Shown in pieces: positions 15,195 through 24,147 of a stretch of DNA of 64,000 nt. The stretch lies in NCBI GenBank assembly GCA_027049035.1, contig JALTVI010000090.1, positions 1 to 64,000 on the forward strand. Direction: 5' to 3'. A program made the position numbers and the translations under genes. Numbering within the stretch: the first letter of the stretch is position 1; each line of letters opens with the position of its first letter. The notes below the pieces were generated by a model. That model saw nothing but the letters and a program-made list of their open reading frames with translations. It did not search any database and was not told the origin of the DNA. This DNA comes from Sulfurovum sp. (GTDB lineage: Bacteria > Campylobacterota > Campylobacteria > Campylobacterales > Sulfurovaceae).

Positions 15195-16553
15195 TTAGCG
15201 CGGCATGCCGGGGAAGCCTCCCCCGCCCTGCATCTGCTTCATCATATCCTGCATCTGCTTCATTCCGCCCTTGCCTGAGAGCTTCTTTGCTATCTTCGCG
15301 GCATTCTTGAACTGCTTTAGCACACGGTTGACCTGCACCTGGTCAAGCCCCGCACCCGCAGCGATACGGCGCTTTCTGGTGTTGTTGAGCAGATCGGGGT
15401 TTTCGCGCTCTTTGGGTGTCATGGAGGCAACCATCGCCTTTATCGTTCGCACCTCTTCGGAGTTCTCCATATCCAGGTCGCCGATCTGCTTGGCCATATT
15501 GCCCATCCCCGGGATCATCCCAAGCAGCGACTTCATGCTTCCAAGCTTCTTCATCTGCTCCATCTGCTCGAGGAAGTCATTGAAGTTGAACTGTCCCTTC
15601 TTGATCTTCTGCGTCATACGCTTGGCCTCTTTGGGGTCGATGGCAGCAGCCGCTTTTTCTGCAAGCGACTCGACATCTCCCGCACCCATCAGACGGCTGA
15701 CGATACGGTCGGAGATGAACTGCTCGAGGTCCGGCATCTTTTCACCCGCACCGATAAAGCGCAGCGGTACACCCACCTGCTGTGTCAGACCGAGCGCCAC
15801 ACCCCCTTTGGAGTCACCGTCGAACTTGGTAAGAATCACACCGGTAATGCCGATCTTCTCTTTGAAAGTCTGTGCCGTTCTGACCGCATCCTGGCCCGTC
15901 ATCGCATCGGCGACATAGAAGAGTTCGTCCGGCTGTGCCACCTCTTTGACACGCGCAAGCTCATCCATCAGCTCATCGTCGATCGCAAGGCGTCCGGCGG
16001 TATCGATGAGTACGACATCATACAGCTCTTTTTCCGCTTTCTCAAGACCGCGCTTGACAATCTCTTCTGGCTTGGCATTCTCGTCCGCTACCAGGTCCAC
16101 CTCGATCTGCGACGTGATCTGGCGCAGCTGCTCTACGGCAGCCAGACGCTGCAGGTCGGCTGCGACAACAAGCACCTTTTTCTTCTTCTGTTCTTTGAGG
16201 AAGTAGGCAAGCTTTCCTGTCGTAGTTGTCTTACCCGATCCCTGCAGACCGATCATCAGCACCACGGTCGGCGGCTTGGAGGCGAATGTAAAGCCCTTTG
16301 GTGCACCCTCGATGGTCAGAATGTCAGTCAGCTTGTTCTGCAGTGCGCGTAGGAAGTTGTCCTTGCCCACACCGTTCTTCTTGGTCTCAAGCTCCACGGA
16401 GCTGATGAGATCCTTGACCACCTTGTGGTGGACATCGGCTTTGAGCAGTGATTTCTTCAGCTCGGCTGTTGCTTTTTTGAGCGCCTTCTCGTCATCGTGA
16501 AAACGGATCTTGCCTATGGCATTTTTAAAACTGTCTGTGAGTGTATCGAACAT
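15195..16553 (-). CDS. ffh: Signal recognition particle protein Ffh
   Basis: Ffh binds signal peptides and SRP RNA and hands ribosomes to FtsY. The 452-residue protein has the N domain (about 1-85), the G domain with GLQGSGKTTTTGKL (G1), DTAGR (G3) and TKFDGDSKGG (G4), and a methionine-rich M domain after about residue 295 that ends MKQMQDMMKQMQGGGGF. In most relatives rpsP follows directly; here about 2 kb of RAYT island intervenes. The last codons are included in the duplicated segment at 14814-14941. Confidence 0.97.
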   Translation of the reverse strand: MFDTLTDSFKNAIGKIRFHDDEKALKKATAELKKSLLKADVHHKVVKDLISSVELETKKNGVGKDNFLRALQNKLTDILTIEGAPKGFTFASKPPTVVLMIGLQGSGKTTTTGKLAYFLKEQKKKKVLVVAADLQRLAAVEQLRQITSQIEVDLVADENAKPEEIVKRGLEKAEKELYDVVLIDTAGRLAIDDELMDELARVKEVAQPDELFYVADAMTGQDAVRTAQTFKEKIGITGVILTKFDGDSKGGVALGLTQQVGVPLRFIGAGEKMPDLEQFISDRIVSRLMGAGDVESLAEKAAAAIDPKEAKRMTQKIKKGQFNFNDFLEQMEQMKKLGSMKSLLGMIPGMGNMAKQIGDLDMENSEEVRTIKAMVASMTPKERENPDLLNNTRKRRIAAGAGLDQVQVNRVLKQFKNAAKIAKKLSGKGGMKQMQDMMKQMQGGGGFPGMPR

Positions 16554-16587
16554 CTTCTACCCTGTAAAATGAATTGTAAATCGACCA

Positions 16588-16677
16588 GAGAGGGGGTGCC
16601 TGATGCGACAAAGGTGCACCCAACCCGAAGGGCGGCTCCGCCGTTTGCACCTGCCGGAGTATCAGGTGGCCCCTCTC
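16588..16677. ncRNA. Long rod-like structured element upstream of ffh, possible RNA
   Basis: Nested pairings run through 90 bases: GAGAGGGG (16588-16595) with CCCCTCTC (16670-16677); CCTGAT (16599-16604) with ATCAGG (16661-16666); AGGTGCA (16612-16618) with TGCACCT (16646-16652); and an inner GGCG/CGCC hairpin (16631-16642). The result is one long hairpin with internal loops, located 35 bases upstream of ffh. The shape recalls a small SRP RNA, but the universally conserved GGAA tetraloop region is not intact on either strand, so I leave it as an unassigned structured element that could be a free RNA or an ffh leader. Confidence 0.4.
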
Positions 16678-16737
16678 CATAACCGTTATGTTACGCAAAT
16701 ATCAAAATGGATTTTACCAAAATATTGCTTTTGGGGA

Positions 16738-17475
16738 CTATTTGTAGCGTGCGATGTCTTTGGGCTCTTTGGCTTCGAAAACATAATCGAAGATCTCCAT
16801 CTTTGCCGAATGCAGCAAAATGCGTTTGCTCTGTGTGCGGCTGCCGTATTGTTCGTCCCCGACGACAGGGTGGCCTACGTGTGCCAGATGCACACGGATC
16901 TGGTGCGTCCTTCCCGTGGTGATTTCGATATATACCTTCGATTTCTTTCCCTGCACCTCTTCGGGTTTCACCAGTGTATGCGCTTTCTTGCCACGAAGCG
17001 GGTCAATGATGGAAAAGGCTTTTCCTTTTTTTACCGTATGGATGGGCTCGTCGATCTCGATAGGCTCGTACACCACTCCCTCGACCCACGCGACATACTC
17101 TTTCTTCACCCGTCTGTTCTTGAACTCGTTGACCGCCTTTTCAATAAAGGCTTCGTTGCGCCCCAGCAGCAGTACGCCGGATGTCTCACGGTCAAGCCGA
17201 TGCAGCAGCTGCGCCCCCTCGATAGCATCCTGAATGTCGTAGCTATCTACCTGTGCGGGCTTGTTCACCGCGACGATATCTTCATCTTCATAGAGGATCT
17301 CGATATCTTCGGGATATTCGATGCGAAACTTCGTATCTTCGGAGATCTCCGCACGCGCTATCTTGACCTTCTTGTCACCCACATAGACCAGTCCCCGGTC
17401 AATGAGCTCTTTTGCCTTGTTGTTCGAAAGCCCTTTTTGCCGGGCCAGTACTTTGTACGCTTTATCTCTTGCCAT
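16738..17475 (-). CDS. RluA/RluD-family pseudouridine synthase
   Basis: The 245-residue protein isomerises uridine in rRNA or tRNA. It has an N-terminal S4 RNA-binding domain (about residues 8-65: KGLSNNKAKELIDRGLVYVG), the catalytic HRLDRETSGVLLL with Asp in RLD (about 93-105) and GRTHQIRVHLAHVGHPVVGDEQYG (about 198-221). Target site among RluA, RluC and RluD types cannot be told from sequence. It lies downstream of the DUF167 gene on the same strand. Confidence 0.88.
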   Translation of the reverse strand: MARDKAYKVLARQKGLSNNKAKELIDRGLVYVGDKKVKIARAEISEDTKFRIEYPEDIEILYEDEDIVAVNKPAQVDSYDIQDAIEGAQLLHRLDRETSGVLLLGRNEAFIEKAVNEFKNRRVKKEYVAWVEGVVYEPIEIDEPIHTVKKGKAFSIIDPLRGKKAHTLVKPEEVQGKKSKVYIEITTGRTHQIRVHLAHVGHPVVGDEQYGSRTQSKRILLHSAKMEIFDYVFEAKEPKDIARYK

Positions 17476-17522
17476 TGTTCTCTTTCTTTAATTCTTCTAT
17501 TGTGTATGTGGCGCTTAGGGTT

Positions 17523-17810
17523 TTAGGCTACCGTCTCGGCCCACGCTGCAAACTGCGGTGTCAACGGAAACGCCACAATTTTAATCTTGCTGTTCTGCCC
17601 GCTTTTAAACACGACCGCACTTTTGGGCACTTTGAAGCTCTTCGCAAGGAACTTCGCAAGCTCTTTGTTCGCCGCCCCTTCGACCGCCGGTGCCTTGATG
17701 CGCACCTTGACCGCCTCGTCGCCGTACAGACCGCAAAATTCGTTCCTGCTCGCTGCAGGCTGCGCCTTGATACGCAAACTTACTTCATTATCGTTGATTT
17801 CGTAAAACAT
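17523..17810 (-). CDS. DUF167 (YggU-family) protein
   Basis: The start at 17810 gives 95 residues beginning MFYEINDNEVSLRIKAQPAAS, with AAGG upstream; a longer in-frame extension lacks family similarity. The motif IKAPAVEGAANKELAKFLAK (about residues 38-57) is diagnostic of the small DUF167/YggU fold. Function is unknown in all organisms. The gene is 47 bases ahead of the pseudouridine synthase. Confidence 0.85.
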   Translation of the reverse strand: MFYEINDNEVSLRIKAQPAASRNEFCGLYGDEAVKVRIKAPAVEGAANKELAKFLAKSFKVPKSAVVFKSGQNSKIKIVAFPLTPQFAAWAETVA

Positions 17811-17913
17811 TATCTGCCTTCCAATAGTGAAAGGATACCATAAATTTGTATTTACCCCTTTTTTCACTCCTTTATGATACCATTACACCCCAAATACCCC
17901 AAGGAAAATACCT

Positions 17914-20025
17914 ATGAATCTACACCGTTTTCTCATAGCCCTCCTGATGCTCTCGGTCTTTGGCGCGACACTCGCCACAGCCGCAGAAGGCTTTCAGGAA
18001 GTAGCCAAAGAAGAGCAGCAGGCATACGCAAAACAGATGCGCTACCTCATCAAACAAAGAGTCAAAAAGGCTTCCAAAGAGGTACGCAAACTCTACAGCG
18101 CCATCGATTACCAGCCGGTATGGGTCGACAAGGACTTTCTCAGTGTCCATGCCGAAATGCTGCTGACAGAGCTCAAAAACGACTTTGCCAAGGGGCTGCA
18201 CCCCGAACTAAAAGAGCGTTACCTCAAGCTGCTTCCGGACACAAACGGCAGCTTCACCTCCGGCACGCTTGAGGAGAAAGCCGATATGGAGCTTGCCTTT
18301 ATGCAGCTCTATGCCGACAGTATCGATGCCATTTTGGAAGAGAAGCAGAGCAAGTACACTGCCGAAACCCTGCTTAAAAAAGCGGTACGTGAAAAGAGCC
18401 TGCTCTCCGCCATCGACGATATCGCCAATATCCGGATCATCGATGCGGTCTTCAACAAGGACCTCAACATCTCCAAAGAGGAGGCCAAACAGGCCAAATA
18501 CCGCATCCTTGCCAACCGTCTGATGGGGGAAGACAAAGAGGATCGCCTCAAAGCGATGTACGAACTGATAGGCTACAAACCGCTGTGGGTTACCCAAAAG
18601 GGGCTGACCGACTACACCGACACGCTCTTCTCACAGATTGAAAACGACATCACCCTTGAAAAGAGCGGCACCATCTACCAGAATTATCTGTCACTCAAAA
18701 ATGCACCGCTTCCGACGACAAAAGAGGAGACGGCCAAACGCGAATTCGCCATTGCCAAACTCTACCAGCGCTATATGGCTCACGTCCTCTACGGCGACAT
18801 CGACTGGAAAAAATTTCAGCGCAAACTGCACCAGACCAAAAAACACGGCGTATGGACGGTACACAAGATTCTCTACACTCCCGAATCGCTGCTGATAGAG
18901 TCCCTATCGCACAAATCGCTCCGGTACGCTTTCGACAAGGCAAAACCGCCTTTCCACCACTACGACCGTATGCTTGAAGCGTTGAAAAAGTATCAGGAGA
19001 TCGCCGCCAAAGGCGGATGGGAGCCGCTGCCGGAGTTCAAAGACCTCAAACCGGGCGCCATCAGCCCCGTTGTACTCCTGCTTCGCAAACGCCTTGCTGC
19101 AGAGGGAGACTACAGCTGCGACCATAACGAAACGGGCAACCGATACGACGGCTGCGTACTCGAAGCGGTCAAGCACTTTCAGGTACGCCACGGACTCACA
19201 CCTGAGGGCTATGTGGGCAAACTCACCCGCAAAGCGCTCTCAGAGAGTGTCGACTCCAAAATCGCCAAGCTCAAACTCAACCTCGACCGTATCAAGTGGA
19301 TCAAGCGCGGAGACGACACCTACCACTTCTACATCAACATACCCTCCTTTACCCTCTTTCTCTACAAAGGTCCCCAGGTCATCGAACAGATGCGTGTCAT
19401 CACCGGTCGTAAAGGGCACGAGACACCCATCTTCTACGGGCGTGTAAGAACCATGGTACTCAACCCCTACTGGCGCATTCCGCCAAGTATTATCCGCCAC
19501 GAAACGGTACCCAAACTCAAGCGCGATCCGGGCTATGCGAACAAAAAGAAGATCGAAATCCACACCGGCTATTCGGAGCACTCTCCACGGGTTAACCCCT
19601 ACAAAGTCAACTGGCACAAGTACGGCAAAAAACTGCCGCCCTACAAGTTTATGCAGTCTCCGGGAGAACATAACGCGCTGGGCAAGGTCAAGTACCTCTT
19701 CCCCAACCAGTACTCGGTCTATATGCACGACACCAACGAACGCAACCTCTTTGTCAAGGACTACCGTGCGCTCAGCCACGGCTGTGTACGCCTCGCCAAA
19801 CCGTTCGAACTGCTCGAGCGTCTTGCCGAGATCGACCCGCGCATCGACTATGCAAAGGCGCAGGAGATTCTCAAGAAGAACAAAAAGACCGCCTACCGTC
19901 TCAGCCGGTCCATTCCCGTCGACATTGTCTACCTCACCACCCTTGTGGGCAAAGACAACACCGTCTATTTCTTTGACGATATTTACGGCTACGATGCAAT
20001 GCAGAAAGCGAGTGAAAAGAAGTAG
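17914..20025 (+). CDS. Exported L,D-transpeptidase (YcbB/LdtD-like)
   Basis: The 703-residue protein begins with a signal peptide (FLIALLMLSVFGATLATAA). Two helical scaffold segments containing the repeated IDYQPVWVDKDFLS / IGYKPLWVTQKGL motif follow, then a peptidoglycan-binding domain (VLEAVKHFQVRHGLTPEGYVGKLTRKAL, about residues 410-445) and a YkuD catalytic domain (about 470-640) with HGCVRL and its active cysteine (SHGCVRLAKP). It forms 3-3 cross-links or attaches proteins to peptidoglycan. The length exceeds the roughly 615 residues of E. coli LdtD because the N-terminal scaffold is longer. AAGGA precedes the ATG. Confidence 0.88.
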   Translation: MNLHRFLIALLMLSVFGATLATAAEGFQEVAKEEQQAYAKQMRYLIKQRVKKASKEVRKLYSAIDYQPVWVDKDFLSVHAEMLLTELKNDFAKGLHPELKERYLKLLPDTNGSFTSGTLEEKADMELAFMQLYADSIDAILEEKQSKYTAETLLKKAVREKSLLSAIDDIANIRIIDAVFNKDLNISKEEAKQAKYRILANRLMGEDKEDRLKAMYELIGYKPLWVTQKGLTDYTDTLFSQIENDITLEKSGTIYQNYLSLKNAPLPTTKEETAKREFAIAKLYQRYMAHVLYGDIDWKKFQRKLHQTKKHGVWTVHKILYTPESLLIESLSHKSLRYAFDKAKPPFHHYDRMLEALKKYQEIAAKGGWEPLPEFKDLKPGAISPVVLLLRKRLAAEGDYSCDHNETGNRYDGCVLEAVKHFQVRHGLTPEGYVGKLTRKALSESVDSKIAKLKLNLDRIKWIKRGDDTYHFYINIPSFTLFLYKGPQVIEQMRVITGRKGHETPIFYGRVRTMVLNPYWRIPPSIIRHETVPKLKRDPGYANKKKIEIHTGYSEHSPRVNPYKVNWHKYGKKLPPYKFMQSPGEHNALGKVKYLFPNQYSVYMHDTNERNLFVKDYRALSHGCVRLAKPFELLERLAEIDPRIDYAKAQEILKKNKKTAYRLSRSIPVDIVYLTTLVGKDNTVYFFDDIYGYDAMQKASEKK

Positions 20026-20028
20026 CCG

Positions 20029-21852
20029 CTACGCTTTTGTCACTGCCAGCAGGGTGATATCGTCACTCTGCTCCGCGTCGGTGCAGAAGCGTGCCACCTC
20101 CTCCTCGACCAGCGCAGGCAACGCTGAAGCCGGCGCATCTTTATGCTGCGCAAGCAGTCTCTCCAGACGCGCCTCGCCAAACTGCTCGTCGCCGTTTGAA
20201 AAAGCTTCCGTCACACCGTCTGTATAGGCTACCAGCGTCTCCCCTTTTGCCAGCGTAAGAGTTTCATTACTGTAAACTACCCCCTCAAACGCCCCCACGA
20301 CCGGATCTTTGCTCTCAGGCAGCTTCTGCACACCGGTTGAGGGAGAGACGATGTAGGGGCTGGTGTGTCCGGCATTGACATAGGTAACCTTTCCGCTTTC
20401 TACCTCCATCACACCCAAAAAGAGGGTTACGAACATAAAGGCGTCGTTGTTCTCTGCAAGTGTGTCGTTGAGTCTTTTGACGATCTGTGCCGGATCTTTT
20501 TTGCTGCTTCCGTACGCACGGATGTAGGACATCGTAACCGCCATAAACATTGCCGCAGGCACCCCCTTGCCCGAAACATCCGCCACCACAAATGCCAGAT
20601 GTTTCCCGTCGATATAGAAGTAGTCGTAGAAGTCTCCGCCGACTGCCCGTGCGGGTTTGAGCGTTGCGGCAATCTGTACGAAGGGATTTGCTTCAAGCGG
20701 TTCGGGAAGCATCCCCATCTGAATCTGGCGCGCGACATGCAGCTCACTCTGCGCACGCTCCTCCTTGGCTGTCGCCCTTTTAAGGTCGCTGATATAACGC
20801 TTGATCGCATCCTGCATCCGGTTGATGGAGAGGGCCAGTTCGTAAATCTCGTCTTTCTGCTTTGGCAGCGTGATCTTCTTGTCGAAATTGCCCAGCGATA
20901 TCTCCTGCGTGACCGCGATCACCTCTTTGAGCGGCTTTGTGATACGTCTGCTGATAAGGAACATCACAATAATCAACAGTATACTCCCGGTGATCGCCAG
21001 AATGATCGAAATAAGTGAAATACGGTTGAGCGAAGCGAAAAGCTCGTTTTCGGGCAGAACAACTCCGATAATCAATCCTGTCTTCCCCGCTTGACTGAAA
21101 TAGAGCCAGTTCTCTCCCTCTTTGGTGATTTTGTCAAACACTACCCTTTTATCGGCCCCATAAGGCTGCATAATACGTTTGATATCGGGATGTACCAAAA
21201 TTTTATGCTCCTTGGAGAGTAAAAAGGCATAGCCGCTTTTTAGAATATGTATGGAGGAGATGATATGCTCCATCTGCGCAAGCGAAAGATCGATGGTCAA
21301 TATGCCGGCGAACTTTCCGTCCACATAGACAGGGTTGCCGTATGTCGCCATCAGGATATCCCCGCCGCCCTCGTCGAAGTAGGGTTCACTCCACTTCGCT
21401 CTCCCCGCGCTTTTGGGAGTGGTATACCACTCCATATGCAGATAGTCGTACCCCTTGCTTTTTGCCACATCCTTGTAGAGAATCTTCCCGTCGTGTTTGT
21501 AGTAGTAAGGGGAGAACGGTATGGAGCTGAGCACTCCGGGCTCGAATGCCATCGTCATACCGTAATAGTAAGGGGTTTTTTCCAGTGCCTCCCTGAGCAC
21601 CGAAGCGATGTGTGCCTTATCGAACCCCTCTGCAAGCAGTTGCTGCTTCATCGACGCTGAGCTCTCTCTGGTCTTTGCGAGGATCTCCTCTATGCGGTTA
21701 ACGGCATTCTCTTCAATGAGCTTTGCCTTGATGCTGGCATCTTTGAGCAGCTCCGCTTTGAGAAAGTGGTAATTCATCATCCCTATCATGGCAAGGATGA
21801 AAAGCGCACCCGCCACCGCAGCAATGGCAAAGCGTACCGAAATGCTTCTCAT
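20029..21852 (-). CDS. Membrane sensor with SpoIIE/RsbU-type PP2C phosphatase
   Basis: The 607-residue protein has two membrane helices (about 7-27 and 278-300) enclosing a Cache-type sensor domain with YYGMTMAFEPGVL and GKFAGILTIDLSL, then a HAMP linker (RRITKPLKEVIAVTQEISLGNFD, about 302-325), a short coiled coil and a PP2C domain (about 375-607) with GGDFYDYFYIDGKHLAFVVADVSGKGVPAAMFM and YTDGVTEA. Such phosphatases dephosphorylate the STAS antagonist of an anti-sigma or related switch protein. The gene overlaps the RsbW-like gene by 4 bases, so the partner is encoded in the same operon. The signal sensed is unknown. Confidence 0.88.
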   Translation of the reverse strand: MRSISVRFAIAAVAGALFILAMIGMMNYHFLKAELLKDASIKAKLIEENAVNRIEEILAKTRESSASMKQQLLAEGFDKAHIASVLREALEKTPYYYGMTMAFEPGVLSSIPFSPYYYKHDGKILYKDVAKSKGYDYLHMEWYTTPKSAGRAKWSEPYFDEGGGDILMATYGNPVYVDGKFAGILTIDLSLAQMEHIISSIHILKSGYAFLLSKEHKILVHPDIKRIMQPYGADKRVVFDKITKEGENWLYFSQAGKTGLIIGVVLPENELFASLNRISLISIILAITGSILLIIVMFLISRRITKPLKEVIAVTQEISLGNFDKKITLPKQKDEIYELALSINRMQDAIKRYISDLKRATAKEERAQSELHVARQIQMGMLPEPLEANPFVQIAATLKPARAVGGDFYDYFYIDGKHLAFVVADVSGKGVPAAMFMAVTMSYIRAYGSSKKDPAQIVKRLNDTLAENNDAFMFVTLFLGVMEVESGKVTYVNAGHTSPYIVSPSTGVQKLPESKDPVVGAFEGVVYSNETLTLAKGETLVAYTDGVTEAFSNGDEQFGEARLERLLAQHKDAPASALPALVEEEVARFCTDAEQSDDITLLAVTKA

Positions 21853-22238
21853 AGGCAGACATCCAGCAGGTTGCAGCCTGCTTCGTAACGGTAGTCGATA
21901 CTTCTGGCATACTGCCTGGTCAGAAAGATGCCAAGCCCGCCCGCTTCCGTCTCCTCAAGTGCACTCTCCATATCGGGGTCGGGAAATTCAAGCAGGTTGA
22001 AAGGGGCGGCGTTGTCTCTGAAGTGCAGACAGAGCCCGTTGCCGCCCGCTTCGATCTCAAGCGTCACTTCTGGGATTTTTTCGGCAAAGTCGGCGTGCCT
22101 GGCAAGATTGGTCAGTATCTCTTCACAGATAAAGTTGGCCCGGTAGCGCTGCACTTCGTCTGTCGCACCATCCAGTGTCGCAATGGCCTTTTCGGCCTCT
22201 TCAAGGCTGCAGGCCAGAGCATCAAGCTGGACTCTCAT
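21849..22238 (-). CDS. RsbW-like ATP-binding switch kinase
   Basis: The 129-residue protein is a GHKL/HATPase fold alone: the N-box is ANFICEEILTNLARHAD (about residues 34-50), followed by LHFRDNAAPFNLLEFPDPD and GGLGIFLTRQ (about 97-106). Proteins of this size phosphorylate a STAS protein and sequester a sigma factor or another target. It lies between the STAS gene and the phosphatase gene with 4-base overlaps on both sides. No sigma factor gene is adjacent, so the output may be something else. Confidence 0.82.
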   Translation of the reverse strand: MRVQLDALACSLEEAEKAIATLDGATDEVQRYRANFICEEILTNLARHADFAEKIPEVTLEIEAGGNGLCLHFRDNAAPFNLLEFPDPDMESALEETEAGGLGIFLTRQYARSIDYRYEAGCNLLDVCL

Positions 22239-22573
22239 CGCTTCAGCTGCGCAAGCGCATCCTCTCTGGAATCGTAGCTCTGAATGAAGCGTGCAAAACC
22301 GGACATTTTGAAAACATCGGCGACCATCGCCGCCATACAGCAGACCCCAAAACCGATATTCTCTTTTTGGGATATCTTTGCGCCGCCAAGCAGTGCCTGA
22401 AGCCCGGAACTGGAGAGAAAGGTGACATCCGAGAGATCAAGCAGACACACATCGGGGTGTTGCGCCAGTGCCTCCTGCAGCTGCTTGAGAAACTCCGGAG
22501 CGTTGAGTGTGTCGAGTTTGCCTGAGGGAGCAAGTACCAATACCCCCTCCTGCGTACTGATCTTGGTCTGCAT
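22235..22573 (-). CDS. STAS-domain antagonist (RsbV/anti-anti-sigma type)
   Basis: The 112-residue protein is one STAS domain: LVLAPSGKLDTLNAPEF near the N-terminus and LLDLSDVTFLSSSGLQALL (about residues 44-62) with the phosphorylatable serine region (SSSG). It is first in the three-gene operon and AAAGGAAG precedes the start. In known modules the unphosphorylated form binds the RsbW-like kinase and frees its target. Confidence 0.85.
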   Translation of the reverse strand: MQTKISTQEGVLVLAPSGKLDTLNAPEFLKQLQEALAQHPDVCLLDLSDVTFLSSSGLQALLGGAKISQKENIGFGVCCMAAMVADVFKMSGFARFIQSYDSREDALAQLKR

Positions 22574-22681
22574 CTTCTTCCTTTTGGTGATATTTTGTCA
22601 TTGTATTATCTTTTGGCTTAAGTGGGTTGGAACACATTTTTTTGTAGTATTGAAGCCTGACTTACACCAACAAGGACTGCT

Positions 22682-24145
22682 GTGATTTCGGAACTCTCCA
22701 CCTACCACGACATCCGCGCCATCGGTATCATCCGCGCTTTCGTCGCACAGACCGCCCGCTTTTTCGGTGCCAACGACACAGAGATCTCACAGCTTGAACT
22801 CGCTGCAGAAAAGGCGTCTTCTTTCATCATCAACGCCCTGCTTCCCGATGCGGACGAAGCGTTCAAAATTGTCTGCCAGCCCTTCTCCCACGGGCTTCGT
22901 TTTCTCTTTGAAAACCGCGGACTCCCCGTCGATGAGGAGAACCTTCCCGTCTACGACAGCAAAAACCCCGGCGACTCTATGGAGGGACTGCCTTTCTTTC
23001 TTATTGAGAATGTCACCGACTCCGTACGCTTTCGAAACCGGGGCAATGAGGGGTGGGTGCTGGAGTTTGAAAAGCGGCTGCAGACATTCCGTTCACTTGA
23101 GACAGCAAACGATATAGATCCCGAGATACTCAAAGCCTGCGCCAAAGAGAAGCTGGTGCTGGATATCGCCGCCCCAGAAGATGCCTACAGCCTTGTCAAA
23201 CTGACCTACTTCACCTACCGCTACTCCTATGTCAAGGAGATATTCTACTACCGAAAGGCGCTTGAAGAGGCCTTGCAAAGCAGACAGATCATCGCCTTTG
23301 TCGGGAAGAATCCGCACGGCGAAGTGGTCATAAACTCCGCCTTTTTCCGCTCCGATGCGTGTGACGCCATCGCTGAAGCAGGTATGCTGATGAGCCGTCC
23401 GGAGTACCGTATGAACCGCGCACTGCTGCGCTTGACACGTATGCAGTATGACTTTGTCACAGAGGGAAAGGAGGGGCTGCGCGTACTCTACTCCAAACTC
23501 GTCACCAGTCACACCCGCTCACAGCGTCTGCTGGCGGCCTACCGCTTCACTCCCACCGCACTGAAACTCTCCGTGCACGACCAGGCGGAGTTCGTGGGGC
23601 TTGAAACCGACGAGGAGCATCGCGAAAGCCTGCTCTATGCACTCACCGCCCCCAACGGCTTTGCACCGGCCACACTCTTTGTACCGCAAAACCATCTTGA
23701 GATCACCCAGACGCTTCTTGCTCCGCTAAAGAGCATTACACTCTCTACACAGAGCCGGGCACCGCAGACAGCACAGACAGCCATCGATGTAAAGAGCGAC
23801 GAGGAGGAGCGCTATGCATCCGTGACCATAAAGACCTTTGGGCAAGACTGGGCAAAAACGCTTCGCCAAACCCTCCACCGGCTGGATACCCAGGGGGTCA
23901 TCACCGTACACCTGCATCTGCCCGCCCACGCGCCGCTGCCCGAAAACCTCGATGAGATTCTCTTTGACCTGGAGCTTCTCTACAGCGGCGCAGTCATCAA
24001 GACCCTCGAAAAATGGGAGCTTGTCTACACCCTGCTGCAGGGCCAGCGTTTCGACTTTGAAGCGATGCAGCTGCACGAACCAAACGCCAAAGCGCTGCGC
24101 GATTACATACAGACGCAATACCGGCGTCTCAAAGAGGAGATGTAA
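22682..24145 (+). CDS. HATPase-GNAT fusion protein, likely partner-switching component
   Basis: The 487-residue protein starts at GTG 22682 with AAGGA upstream. Residues 1-145 resemble an RsbW-like ATPase (ISQLELAAEKASSFIINALL as the N-box region, GLRFLFENRGLPVD, and FFLIENVTDSVRFRNRGNEGWVLEFEK). Residues about 160-320 resemble a GNAT acyltransferase (APEDAYSLVKLTYFTY, IIAFVGKNPHGEVV, TSHTRSQRLLAAYRF). The C-terminal 150 residues are not recognised. It is divergent from the RsbU/W/V operon by 108 bases and reads into an MFS gene, which suggests membership of the same regulatory circuit. The ATP-binding glycines are less clear than in RsbW, so activity is uncertain. Confidence 0.6.
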   Translation: MISELSTYHDIRAIGIIRAFVAQTARFFGANDTEISQLELAAEKASSFIINALLPDADEAFKIVCQPFSHGLRFLFENRGLPVDEENLPVYDSKNPGDSMEGLPFFLIENVTDSVRFRNRGNEGWVLEFEKRLQTFRSLETANDIDPEILKACAKEKLVLDIAAPEDAYSLVKLTYFTYRYSYVKEIFYYRKALEEALQSRQIIAFVGKNPHGEVVINSAFFRSDACDAIAEAGMLMSRPEYRMNRALLRLTRMQYDFVTEGKEGLRVLYSKLVTSHTRSQRLLAAYRFTPTALKLSVHDQAEFVGLETDEEHRESLLYALTAPNGFAPATLFVPQNHLEITQTLLAPLKSITLSTQSRAPQTAQTAIDVKSDEEERYASVTIKTFGQDWAKTLRQTLHRLDTQGVITVHLHLPAHAPLPENLDEILFDLELLYSGAVIKTLEKWELVYTLLQGQRFDFEAMQLHEPNAKALRDYIQTQYRRLKEEM

Positions 24146-24147
24146 GC

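Noticed and set aside
15205-15918. Plus-strand frame of 237 codons
   Set aside because: Antisense to ffh; the composition (Ser, Pro, Ile rich) is what the complement of ffh codons gives.
16588-16677. Firm annotation as SRP RNA (ffs)
   Set aside because: The universally conserved apical motif with a GGAA loop and the AGCAG side is not present on either strand, so only a structured element is claimed.
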